Of a DNA stretch of 57,080 nucleotides, positions 10,149-18,657 are shown piece after piece. Where the stretch lies: contig CAJXUK010000017.1 in the NCBI GenBank assembly GCA_913061435.1, positions 1-57,080 on the forward strand, given 5' to 3'. Source of the DNA: an uncultured Thalassolituus sp. (lineage in GTDB: Bacteria; Pseudomonadota; Gammaproteobacteria; Pseudomonadales; Oceanobacteraceae). Positions within the stretch are counted from its first letter, which is position 1. Every line of letters begins with the position of its first letter. The notes beneath the pieces were generated by a model that made no database searches, was not told where the DNA came from, and saw nothing but the letters and a program-made list of their open reading frames with translations. The translations under genes and the position numbers were made by a program.

Positions 10149-13100
10149 GTGTTTTTAAAGAAATTTGTATACGTAAACTGGGGCAACATCCCAGCACTAG
10201 AATTCGACTTTGGCCCAATCAACTTATTATCGGGCGGTAACGGCTCGGGCAAAACCACCGCCGCCGATGCCATCCAAACGGTCATGACTGCGGCTCATGA
10301 TACCTTATTCCACTACAACCCAGGTCAAGACGAAGCGACCCAGCGTGGTCGGGGTAAAAACGTCCGTACCTTAGCATCTTATGTATTAGGTTGTGACGAC
10401 GGCAGTTACGCTCGCCCGAATGGTGCAGTGGGTTATTTAGCCGCTATATTTCATCCAACCGAGGGTGAATCTGGAGAACCCTTTACCGCAGTTTTGGGCA
10501 TCAGCGCCTCTATAGAACGCTCAGGCAGCCAAGTGACAGCGCGCCAGAACGACATGCAGTTTTATATCATGGCCGGTGAACAACTGACCTTGTCAGACTT
10601 TCTGCAAGAAGACGAAGCCGGTAAACGACAGGTGATTGGTTTAGATAAAATCAATAACCATTTTAAAAGTCGTATGGAAACCAACAACGTAGAAAAATAC
10701 GATACTAAAAAACAATATTTACGTCGCTTATACGGTGCATTAAGAGGCCGTCACGATGCGGTTTCTGAGCGCGAAGCAATGAACGCGGCGCGAACTTTCT
10801 CGCGCTTTATGGCTTACAAGCCGGTAAAAAGCATTAACGGTTTTGTGGCTAACGAAATCTTAGAGAAAAAAGATTTAGGTGATGCCATTCGTTCGGTATC
10901 GGATTTAATGAAAACCATCTATTCGATGGAATCCGACGCCAAACGTTTGCAAGAAACCATCAATATTTTAAGCTCGACCAAACAAACGGCAAAGACTTAC
11001 ATCGACCAGTGGATCGACTATAACGTATTAGAATACACCGCCGCTAAAAGCCGTTTTTTAAACGATCAAAAAGTATATTTAAGCGCGAAAGAAAAACAGC
11101 AACACCTGCGTGACGACTTATCACAAGCCGAGCAAGAGCGTGAACAGTCGCAAGATCGTCGTAGCCAATTGCGTGAGCAATTAATTGCCATGGAAGCACA
11201 GCGCTTAGGTATCGACGCGCTGCAAGACAAAGACAAGTGCGAACAAAAAGTGGAGTCTGGTAAGCAGCAGTTACAACAGCAAGCCATGCTGCTATTAGAG
11301 CAAGACAAAGCCTCGCAGTTTTCTTTACAAGCTACCCAGCAGCTTTATAAAGTACTGCAAAAATCGACTATTTCTGTGGAAATACCGTCACTTGGACAGC
11401 GTAAACTCATTGAAATGGCAAAAAATGTAGCCGCCATTGCTGAAAACGGCGCGATAGATTTCCCCACTCTATTAGGCAAAGACTGGGTTGATTTAAGTCC
11501 ACTAGAAGCCCATTTAGAAACCGCCCAACAACACCAACAGCTAATGAACCAATGGCGTGAGCGCTGGTTTAGTGGAGAGCTTGAAAGTTCTGGCATCCCA
11601 CTGCGCGATCAACTGGCTAAAATGGTCGATCGCCGCGAACAAAAACTGCAAAACGTACAGCGTCAAATTGCGCAAAAACAAAGTGATATCGACAGTCTAG
11701 AAGCGCGTGAATTAAATTATCCTAACTTTGTTCGCATAGCGTTAGAAACCATTCGCCGAGAATGCCCACAAGCTGAACCGTGTGTGTTAGCCGATTACGT
11801 AGAAATTACCGATCCAGAGTGGCAAAGCGCCATCGAAGGTTATATCGGCGGTGCGCGTTTTAGCATCATTGTAGAAACCGATTTTGAGGCCGAAGCTGCG
11901 CGCATAGTGCGTTCTATTCCTGGTGGCAGTCGCGCTCGTGTTGTACAGGGCAGCAAAGCCAAGCGTGATTGCGAACGGATGAAATTATCCGACAGCTCCA
12001 TCATGAATCTCATGTCGTTTGACCACGCCACCGCGCGTTATTATCTGCAAGCCAGTTATGGTTCGGTAGAGCAAGTACGCGATGTTACAGCTTTGCGTCA
12101 AACTCGCCGCGGGGTGACTAAAGAAGGCTTGGGCAGCGGTGCCTATTCGATCTATCGCTGCGATTTAAACGATGCCGAACTAGTGTTTGGTCAAGGCGCG
12201 CGTGAACGTGCTCTAGCAGCTAAGCAGTCAGAATTAGGCAGCTTAATTGACCAAGCCAACGACGCCCAGACAAGCGCCAAGCAAGTGCAAGATATTTTGC
12301 AAGCAGTCAATAATTTACGTCACGTCGCTTTTGCTAATTCAATTAAAGACATACTGGAAACTCATTACCAGATTCAGCAAGCAGAATCCGCCTTAGCCAA
12401 AGTTGACCTGTCTAATTTTTCTGCACTAGAAGAAGAGTTTGCCGTTTTAAAGCAAAAAGGCGATGAACTCGATCAACAAATTCAATTACTCGATGGCACT
12501 ACAGGGCGAATCGAACAACAACTTAAAGACAGCGAACGCCTGTGCAAAAAGCTCAGTGATCAGCAAGAAGCAACCTCGGATATTGCCGACAGCAAAGAAG
12601 ATAACTTGCGTAAAATTGTCAGTGTGTGGCCAGAATTTAATTACGAAGCACGGTTGAAAGAAGCCGATGAAGAAGCGGCAAACAGCCCAGCAGATTCGAT
12701 AGAGAATCACCGCAAGTCGGTCTACGGTGAAATGAATGCCAAGGTGCATGAAATCGAGCGCAACATCGCCGAGCATAACCAAACCTGTCAAACTATTGAT
12801 TCGATCGTCTACGATCCCAATTATCGCGAAGAACACGGCGTGCCTTTCTTCAAAGATGTGTGCGCATTGCAACGCGAAGTTGACCGTGTACACAATCGCT
12901 TGCGCAACAACATCTTGGTCGAAAAGCAAGACAAACTAACGGGCTTAAAAGAAAGCTTTAATAGCGCCTTTGTCACCAACTTGTGTCACTCAATTTACCA
13001 GTCGATTAACGACGGTAAACGTGTACTAGAAGAGCTCAACAAAGAATTGGCGCACCACAAGTTTGGTGCCGACAAAGAAGGATACTGGTTCGATTGGGAA

Positions 13101-13790
13101 TGGGTGCCAGAATACAAAGAATACTGGCAGTTTTTTGAAGAAATTATTAAATCTCCAAATTTAGGAGACGGTGCAACTTTATTTGATACCGGCTTAACAA
13201 AGAATTCACAGCGTGTGCGTGATCACCTAATGGCCATGTTGCTGGATGAAGACGAAGTAAAAGCCATGCGCGAATTAGAGCGGATTTCTGATTATCGAAA
13301 CTACCGCGCCTATGAAATTTATAAACAGCCACTCAACAAAGAACCGATTGCGCTTAGCCAATACGGCACTGGCTCGGGCGGCCAACTAGAAACTCCGGCG
13401 TATATTATTCGCAGTGCAGCCATTACTTCGGCCTTCCGTTTTAACGAAGGGGATACCCATTTACGCACCGTGCTGGTGGATGAAGCCTTCTCGAAAATGG
13501 ATGAAACTCGCTCGAAAGAAGTGATCAACTATCTCACCGAAGCATTAGGCTTGCAGTTGTCGTTTATTATGCCAACCAGTAAGGCAGGGCCGTTTATGGA
13601 CCTAATCTCTAATCAGTTTGTATTCAGCAAAGTACCGCTGGCGGGTGGCGCGAAAAAAGGGGAGTTACAAACAAAAGTATTAGTTGATCGCCAAGCTTGC
13701 AACCAACATAAAATCAAAGAACTGTGGGCTAACCACCGACAATCCATTCGCCATCAGGCAGGTCTGGATTTCATGGAAGAATTTTCTTGA
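10149..13790 (+). CDS. JetC/MksB-like SMC ATPase
   Basis: A 1213-residue SMC/SbcC-type ATPase. Walker A GGNGSGKTT is at residues 29-37, long coiled coils with a central hinge region fill the middle, and at the C-terminus are the ABC signature-like GTGSGGQ (1073-1079) and Walker B VLVDEAFSKMD (1108-1118). This head-coil-hinge-coil-head plan is that of MukB/MksB/JetC, motors that extrude DNA loops. The GTG start at 10149 follows AAGGAA at the right spacing and puts Walker A where the family has it. A strong terminator follows directly, so the operon ends here with no JetD/MksG (toprim nuclease) gene. Function is either a nuclease-less Wadjet-like defence or a chromosome condensin. Confidence 0.82.
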   Translation: MFLKKFVYVNWGNIPALEFDFGPINLLSGGNGSGKTTAADAIQTVMTAAHDTLFHYNPGQDEATQRGRGKNVRTLASYVLGCDDGSYARPNGAVGYLAAIFHPTEGESGEPFTAVLGISASIERSGSQVTARQNDMQFYIMAGEQLTLSDFLQEDEAGKRQVIGLDKINNHFKSRMETNNVEKYDTKKQYLRRLYGALRGRHDAVSEREAMNAARTFSRFMAYKPVKSINGFVANEILEKKDLGDAIRSVSDLMKTIYSMESDAKRLQETINILSSTKQTAKTYIDQWIDYNVLEYTAAKSRFLNDQKVYLSAKEKQQHLRDDLSQAEQEREQSQDRRSQLREQLIAMEAQRLGIDALQDKDKCEQKVESGKQQLQQQAMLLLEQDKASQFSLQATQQLYKVLQKSTISVEIPSLGQRKLIEMAKNVAAIAENGAIDFPTLLGKDWVDLSPLEAHLETAQQHQQLMNQWRERWFSGELESSGIPLRDQLAKMVDRREQKLQNVQRQIAQKQSDIDSLEARELNYPNFVRIALETIRRECPQAEPCVLADYVEITDPEWQSAIEGYIGGARFSIIVETDFEAEAARIVRSIPGGSRARVVQGSKAKRDCERMKLSDSSIMNLMSFDHATARYYLQASYGSVEQVRDVTALRQTRRGVTKEGLGSGAYSIYRCDLNDAELVFGQGARERALAAKQSELGSLIDQANDAQTSAKQVQDILQAVNNLRHVAFANSIKDILETHYQIQQAESALAKVDLSNFSALEEEFAVLKQKGDELDQQIQLLDGTTGRIEQQLKDSERLCKKLSDQQEATSDIADSKEDNLRKIVSVWPEFNYEARLKEADEEAANSPADSIENHRKSVYGEMNAKVHEIERNIAEHNQTCQTIDSIVYDPNYREEHGVPFFKDVCALQREVDRVHNRLRNNILVEKQDKLTGLKESFNSAFVTNLCHSIYQSINDGKRVLEELNKELAHHKFGADKEGYWFDWEWVPEYKEYWQFFEEIIKSPNLGDGATLFDTGLTKNSQRVRDHLMAMLLDEDEVKAMRELERISDYRNYRAYEIYKQPLNKEPIALSQYGTGSGGQLETPAYIIRSAAITSAFRFNEGDTHLRTVLVDEAFSKMDETRSKEVINYLTEALGLQLSFIMPTSKAGPFMDLISNQFVFSKVPLAGGAKKGELQTKVLVDRQACNQHKIKELWANHRQSIRHQAGLDFMEEFS

Positions 13791-13813
13791 TATAAAAAAC
13801 CTTAAATGATCCC

Positions 13814-13836
13814 AACCCAGCCATGCTGGGTTTTTT
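13814..13836 (+). terminator. Rho-independent terminator of the JetABC-like operon
   Basis: A perfect 8-bp stem (13814-13821 with 13825-13832) has a 3-nt loop and is followed by T residues to 13836. It lies 24 bp after the jetC stop and separates the operon from the DUF3422 gene. Confidence 0.88.
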
Positions 13837-13914
13837 ATTGCTAGAAATAAATTTTTACCTTTATAACTATCAACTGTGTAAAATGCCTGCACTTTTATTA
13901 ATTGAAGACTGTGC

Positions 13915-15345
13915 ATGACAACGTTAACCTCTGGGGAAGAAACCCCAGCTACCTATGCTGTAAATAGCGATGGCGCGACTCTGGAAAGTTTAAGCCCAGA
14001 TATTTCCGCACCCGCAATCACCCTCGATGTACACCCTTGGCGCTCTTCGTTATACGAAGAACTGCACAACAGGCCGTCACCGATTATTGAAGGTGCTTGC
14101 CAAATTACCCACTTTACGGTGATGTTTGGTGACGCCAAAGAAGCGGTTTATGAACACGTGGTGGATTTGTGCAAACGCTTTAGCTTGCCAGCGCCCGCAG
14201 AAGACTCTTCTTGTTTATATATGGATTTCGGCGGTTTTGAACTGCGTTGGGAAATGCACTTAGAATTTGCTAACTTCACTTTTATTTGTCCAAAGGTAGA
14301 GCCTTTTTCAACGGATGCCTTATCGTTTATTCCCAAAGATTGGTTGTCGACCATTCCTGGTAATGTAGTCGTAGCCCTTCATTTGGCTTTAATCGATCAC
14401 GAACCCAGCACAGAAGAGCTGCATAAATGGTTTGAAGGACAACGTTGGAACGGCTCACGAGTAGCCTTTGAACGTGGCGCTGCTTGGACCGCTTTTAAAT
14501 TACACAGCGATGGTTTTGGCCGTATGGTGACCCACGGCAATGGACTTAACTCTTACCAAAAAGGTCGTTTAGTACAGCGCTTAATCGAAATTGAAACCTA
14601 CCGCTTAATGTCGTTACTTGGGTTACCCGCCGCACGCGAATTAAACCCAGCGATTACTCTAATTGAAAACGACCTAGCAATTTTAAACCAGCGCATAGCC
14701 GACATTCAAAACGAACACGACGAGCGTTCTTTGTTAACCGAACTGTCGTTATTAGCGGCTAAAATAGAACAGCATCGCTCCGATACCAACTTCCGTTTTT
14801 CGGCGACAAAAGCCTACTATGATTTGGTAAGTGACCGTTTACTTCAACTGCACGAATCACACATGGATGGGGTGCAGTCGCTGCAAGAATTCTTAGAGCG
14901 TCGCTTAAGCCCAGGAATTAAAACCTGCCAAGCTGTGCGCGATCGCCTAGAAGATTTATCCCGCCGTATTCACCGCACAACCAGCTTACTGCGAACCCGG
15001 GTTGAATTGTCAATCGAAGCGCAAAACCAAACGTTATTAGCCTCAATGAATCGTCGCAGCCACTTGCAATTACGCTTGCAACAAACCGTAGAAGGCTTGT
15101 CTGTGGTTGCTATCAGCTATTACGTGCTGGCGCTAATGGGATTCGCTTTCGATGCATCTTCAGCCTTAGGAGTGCCAGTTAATAAAGATATAGCTTCGGG
15201 CATAGCCATGCCACTCATTATTGGTTCTATCTATTTTGCAATGCACCGCATTCGTAAGCATTTAACCAAACAAAGCAAAAAAGCCGGTGATCCGTTAAAA
15301 GAGATTATGCACGAACGCTTCGATAAAGCAGATGTTGACGACTAG
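13915..15345 (+). CDS. DUF3422-family membrane protein
   Basis: A 476-residue protein whose N-terminal section (HPWRSSLYEELHNRPSP, about 40-56) is the typical DUF3422 opening. The middle is helical with coiled-coil character (about 250-400). Near the C-terminus are two membrane segments (about 398-417 and 424-442) followed by a basic cytoplasmic tail. The family is widespread in proteobacteria with no assigned biochemistry. It sits after the jetC terminator and probably has its own promoter (a TAAAAT is at 13879-13884 but its -35 is unclear), so membership in the JetABC system is not supported by transcription signals, only by adjacency. Confidence 0.85.
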   Translation: MTTLTSGEETPATYAVNSDGATLESLSPDISAPAITLDVHPWRSSLYEELHNRPSPIIEGACQITHFTVMFGDAKEAVYEHVVDLCKRFSLPAPAEDSSCLYMDFGGFELRWEMHLEFANFTFICPKVEPFSTDALSFIPKDWLSTIPGNVVVALHLALIDHEPSTEELHKWFEGQRWNGSRVAFERGAAWTAFKLHSDGFGRMVTHGNGLNSYQKGRLVQRLIEIETYRLMSLLGLPAARELNPAITLIENDLAILNQRIADIQNEHDERSLLTELSLLAAKIEQHRSDTNFRFSATKAYYDLVSDRLLQLHESHMDGVQSLQEFLERRLSPGIKTCQAVRDRLEDLSRRIHRTTSLLRTRVELSIEAQNQTLLASMNRRSHLQLRLQQTVEGLSVVAISYYVLALMGFAFDASSALGVPVNKDIASGIAMPLIIGSIYFAMHRIRKHLTKQSKKAGDPLKEIMHERFDKADVDD

Positions 15346-15378
15346 CGGCAATAAACTGTTGCTTATAGCGCTATCTTT

Positions 15379-15402
15379 GCGGAAGAGGTAAAACTCTTCC
15401 GC
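15379..15402 (+). terminator. Hairpin after the DUF3422 gene, likely terminator
   Basis: A perfect 9-bp stem (GCGGAAGAG with CTCTTCCGC) and 6-nt loop starts 33 bp after the stop codon. The following T tract is short (TTTC), so termination may be partial. Confidence 0.6.
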
Positions 15403-15539
15403 TTTCAAAGAAGGTTTAGCTATTATAAAAGGATAAATTCTCTTTAATTCGTTATCAGCAACATAATACACATACTATTTTACTGACTGGTGCAATTCTT
15501 GCTGTGAACATAAAAATCGAACACAGTTAGGACTTATTC

Positions 15540-16517
15540 ATGGATATTATTAATTTCAGCAAGCAACAGCACAAAATCATTAACGCATTGTTAACACTGC
15601 TTGCTGCAACCATGGTAATGCCGGCAATAGCAGCTCTACCAGAGCGCAGTGCGAGTTTGCACATAACAGGCGAAAGCCCAAGCGCAATTGAATCCGGTAG
15701 TCCTGGTCAATTTGGTGCTATGCACACCCAAATTCATTTACCGCTAGAAGAAAAAAGCAATCGAGCAGAATCGTTTCAATCCAATATCAATGTAGAACTA
15801 ACCGAGTTTGACTGGCGCAGTAGCAGTGCCGCCAGTAGCGAATACATTTGGTTATCTATGCCGGTTTTTTATCAGCAACGACGCAGTCGCAACACCTTAT
15901 TTATGATAGAAGCCGAACCTGGCTTAATGACCGACGGTAATAGCGTTGATCTTGATAGTGTGGGCATTAACGGCTCTATTATTGGCCGAATATTAATGCC
16001 CAATGGTGGTTATTGGCAGTATGGCGTAACCATTGATCGCGGATTTGGTGATTACAATGTACGGCCATTAATCGGCGTAGGCTTCTATGCCGACCGAGTG
16101 ACCAAGGTAGAGCTGGGTTTCCCTAAAATAAACATCAGCCATCAACTATCGCGGAGTTTATCAAACTATATTACCGTTAAGCCTGCGGGTGGTGTTTGGA
16201 AAGAAACCATCGATGTTCAAGCTGCTGCTGCCGGCGCTGATGCTGGAGCCGATGCTGGAGCCGATGCTGGAGCCGATGCTGGAGCCGATGCTGTAGCCGG
16301 AGCCGCCAGCGGTGCTAGCCTTGAGACACTCAGTTACCGCAGTTGGCAAGTCGGAGTAGGGGCTGATTTTTATTGGCGAGAATCACTGTGGTTAAATGCC
16401 GAACTGGGCCAGCTGCGCAATCGTCGTATTACTGCCAGCGACAGCACGGGCGCAAAAATATCAGCCACACCCGCTAATAATATGTACTGGCAGGTCGGTT
16501 TAAAGCTCAAGTTTTAG
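15540..16517 (+). CDS. Predicted outer-membrane beta-barrel protein
   Basis: A 325-residue protein with a signal peptide (cleavage near AIAA, about 32). The alternating-residue mature part ends in phenylalanine (LKLKF), the usual C-terminal signature of proteins inserted by BamA. Segments such as YWQYGVTIDRGFGDY and WQVGVGADFYW look like barrel strands. It may belong to a DUF6268-type family; I am not sure. A loop near residues 225-255 is a GADA low-complexity repeat encoded by a 12-bp tandem repeat, likely surface-exposed and length-variable. Function unknown. It is a single gene upstream of rnb. Confidence 0.62.
   Translation: MDIINFSKQQHKIINALLTLLAATMVMPAIAALPERSASLHITGESPSAIESGSPGQFGAMHTQIHLPLEEKSNRAESFQSNINVELTEFDWRSSSAASSEYIWLSMPVFYQQRRSRNTLFMIEAEPGLMTDGNSVDLDSVGINGSIIGRILMPNGGYWQYGVTIDRGFGDYNVRPLIGVGFYADRVTKVELGFPKINISHQLSRSLSNYITVKPAGGVWKETIDVQAAAAGADAGADAGADAGADAGADAVAGAASGASLETLSYRSWQVGVGADFYWRESLWLNAELGQLRNRRITASDSTGAKISATPANNMYWQVGLKLKF
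16239..16298 (+). repeat. 12-bp coding tandem repeat (five units)
   Basis: Units of gatgctggagcc run without interruption at 16239, 16251, 16263 and 16275, with a fifth one-mismatch unit at 16287. They encode DAGA repeats inside the outer-membrane-like protein. Unit length is a multiple of three, so copy-number change would keep frame. Confidence 0.9.
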
Positions 16518-16562
16518 AGTCTTTGGGGTTTAATTCTGGCTTAGTCTGCCTTAAGCCATTAC

Positions 16563-16592
16563 ACTTCTACTTTTATTATCGTCAGTAGAAGT
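16563..16592 (+). promoter_or_regulatory. Hairpin covering the rnb ribosome binding site
   Basis: A perfect 8-bp inverted repeat, ACTTCTAC (16563-16570) with GTAGAAGT (16585-16592), has a 14-nt loop. The 3' arm contains AGAAG, the only Shine-Dalgarno-like sequence before the rnb ATG at 16600. If it forms in the mRNA it would mask translation initiation. Regulation is inferred; the hairpin is seen directly. Confidence 0.5.
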
Positions 16593-16599
16593 CGTTTTA

Positions 16600-18597
16600 A
16601 TGTTAAACCTAGATGCCCTGTCTCAACTCAAATCCTTAAAGAAAGATATTCACGCTAGCATTCCTCGTCACGAAGGCAAGGTCCGTGCTACCGGTGGGCG
16701 TTATGGCTTTGTAAATACCGACGATAACCAGCAGTTTTTTCTAAGCCCCGATGAAATGGATAAAGTATTATCCGGCGATAGAATTGCTTTTAAAGTCGAA
16801 GAAACCAAAGACGGCAAAAGCCAAGCCATCATCGAAAAGCTGATCAGTTCGAGCCAAGACGAATTTGTCGGCCAATATATTGTTAAAGGCAAAGGTCACT
16901 TTGTCTCACCCGATCATCCAACATTCAGCCGCTGGGTATTTGTACCACCTGCACAGCGTAGTGGTGCCAAAGACGGTGATCTAGTCGCCTGTAAAATCTC
17001 ACAGCATCCATACCCTCATGGTAAAGTTCAAGCCAAAGTACAAGAGATAATTGGCCAAGTTAGCGATCGTCAAATAGAAAGTAATATGATGATTCGTAAA
17101 TGGGATTTGGCAGGTGAGTTTTCTGAACATTGCCTCAACGAAGCCCAAGCCTTATTGTCGGTAATGGACGAAGCCATTTCAACAGAGTCGCGCCAAGATC
17201 TAACAAGCTTAAATTGGTTAACCATAGACTCTGCCATGAGCCGAGATTTAGATGACGCGCTGTGCTGCGAAAAAACCGACTCAGGCTGGAAATTACAAGT
17301 GGCTATCGCCGACCCGAGCTGCGCCATTAAACCAGGGTCTGAATTAGATCAAGAAGCCCTGCGTCGAGGAACGTCCAGTTATTTTGCCGATAACATGATT
17401 CCTATGTTGCCAAGCTCACTATCAGAAGGTGCTTTCTCCTTATTGCCACAGCAAGTAAGGCCGGCGGTTGTGTGTCATTTAACGGTTTCAGAGCAAGGCG
17501 AAATACTTGAATACCATTTAGAGAATGCCTTAATCGAATCAACAGCAAAACTCAGCTACAACCAAGTAGCGACTTTTTTAAATGAACACGATACCAGCGA
17601 TAGTGACGATCAATTAGACGATGCAATTAAACCTATACTTAGCCAACTCAACGAGTGTGCTTTAGCGCTCAACAATTATCGCAAAACACACAATCTAGTA
17701 TTGGATGATCGCATTGAGTTTCGTGGTTTATTAGGCGAAAACGGAAAAATCGAACAAATTATTTCTATGGAACGCAACGCCGCCCATAAACTTGTTGAAG
17801 AGTGCATGGTGGCGGTGAACCGTTCGGTTGCCGAATTTTTAAGCCAGCAACCTCATGGTTTGTTCATTCAACACGGTGGCATTCGCCCCGAGCGCCAAGG
17901 TGAAGCCAGAGCCTTGGTTAAAGAACAGCTAGGCTTAAGCAGTCCCGAAAAGATTGCCACTTTAGAAGGCTTCATAGAAATACAGCAACTTATTGCGGCT
18001 GGTGATCCTAGCCGTGAAGACGGTCAGTTCGAATTGCCTTTACAAGCAATTTTAGCGCGCCAATTAGAACGCAGTAAATTTGGCAGCGAAGCAAAACCTC
18101 ACGTTGGCATGGGGTTAAAAGCCTACACCACCTTCACTTCTCCATTACGCAAATACAATGATCTATTAGTGCACCGCTTAGTAAAAAGCTACCTTGCTAA
18201 TGCCCCTGTCGACGCCATTAACGAAAGTGTGCTAGAGCAAATTAGCCAAGCACAAAATAACACTCGCATGGCCGCTTGGCAGGCCGAGCAATGGTTAAAA
18301 GCGGAATGGTTGTTGCGTCAGTTTAACGAAGAAAAAAATGCTGCAAGCAATAAAGAAGGGCTTAAACGAGCAGGTCACATCGTACAAATCAATAGCGGTG
18401 GTTTTACCGTTCGCTTAGATGACAACGGCGTTGAAGGCCAGTTTGAAGTTCGTCGCAATAAAGAGTGGAAGTTTGACACCAAAACCATGACCCATACCAA
18501 GGGAGATAAAACTTACCGTTTAGAGCAGCCAGTGACTGTGACTATAGCAAGTGTGATTCCGGTATTGCGCGATATTAAATTTAATCTTTGTGAGTAA
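16600..18597 (+). CDS. rnb: Exoribonuclease II (RNase II/RNB family)
   Basis: A 3'-5' processive exoribonuclease that degrades single-stranded RNA to short oligonucleotides. 665 residues, close to E. coli RNase II (about 640). N-terminal cold-shock-like RNA-binding domains (about 20-170) precede the RNB domain, and a C-terminal S1-like domain starts near 590. The four metal-binding aspartates are present in TIDSAMSRDLDDAL as D210, D216, D218 and D219, and the conserved TTFTSPLRKYNDLLVHR is present. It stands alone between converging and diverging neighbours. Its ribosome site lies in a hairpin. RNase R is a less likely alternative because of the short length and lack of a basic tail. Confidence 0.92.
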   Translation: MLNLDALSQLKSLKKDIHASIPRHEGKVRATGGRYGFVNTDDNQQFFLSPDEMDKVLSGDRIAFKVEETKDGKSQAIIEKLISSSQDEFVGQYIVKGKGHFVSPDHPTFSRWVFVPPAQRSGAKDGDLVACKISQHPYPHGKVQAKVQEIIGQVSDRQIESNMMIRKWDLAGEFSEHCLNEAQALLSVMDEAISTESRQDLTSLNWLTIDSAMSRDLDDALCCEKTDSGWKLQVAIADPSCAIKPGSELDQEALRRGTSSYFADNMIPMLPSSLSEGAFSLLPQQVRPAVVCHLTVSEQGEILEYHLENALIESTAKLSYNQVATFLNEHDTSDSDDQLDDAIKPILSQLNECALALNNYRKTHNLVLDDRIEFRGLLGENGKIEQIISMERNAAHKLVEECMVAVNRSVAEFLSQQPHGLFIQHGGIRPERQGEARALVKEQLGLSSPEKIATLEGFIEIQQLIAAGDPSREDGQFELPLQAILARQLERSKFGSEAKPHVGMGLKAYTTFTSPLRKYNDLLVHRLVKSYLANAPVDAINESVLEQISQAQNNTRMAAWQAEQWLKAEWLLRQFNEEKNAASNKEGLKRAGHIVQINSGGFTVRLDDNGVEGQFEVRRNKEWKFDTKTMTHTKGDKTYRLEQPVTVTIASVIPVLRDIKFNLCE

Positions 18598-18631
18598 TGC
18601 AAGCACGCTAATACCTACATTGGTTTAAATT

Positions 18632-18657
18632 AAAAGGATCCTATCGGATCCTTTTTT
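18632..18657. terminator. Terminator between rnb and the DUF885 gene
   Basis: An AAAAGGATCC / GGATCCTTTT stem with a 4-nt loop is followed by T residues on the plus strand. The A-run on its left makes it potentially bidirectional. It overlaps the last codons of the minus-strand DUF885 gene. Confidence 0.82.

Noticed and set aside
9800..10285. 161- and 114-codon minus-strand open frames antisense to jetB's tail
   Set aside because: They mirror the low-complexity repeats of jetB and overlap the jetC start; composition is Phe- or Ser-rich repeat, with no start signals.
7755..15345. Calling the locus a complete four-gene Wadjet system
   Set aside because: No toprim or JetD-type protein is present on either side; DUF3422 does not resemble one, and a terminator separates it from jetC.
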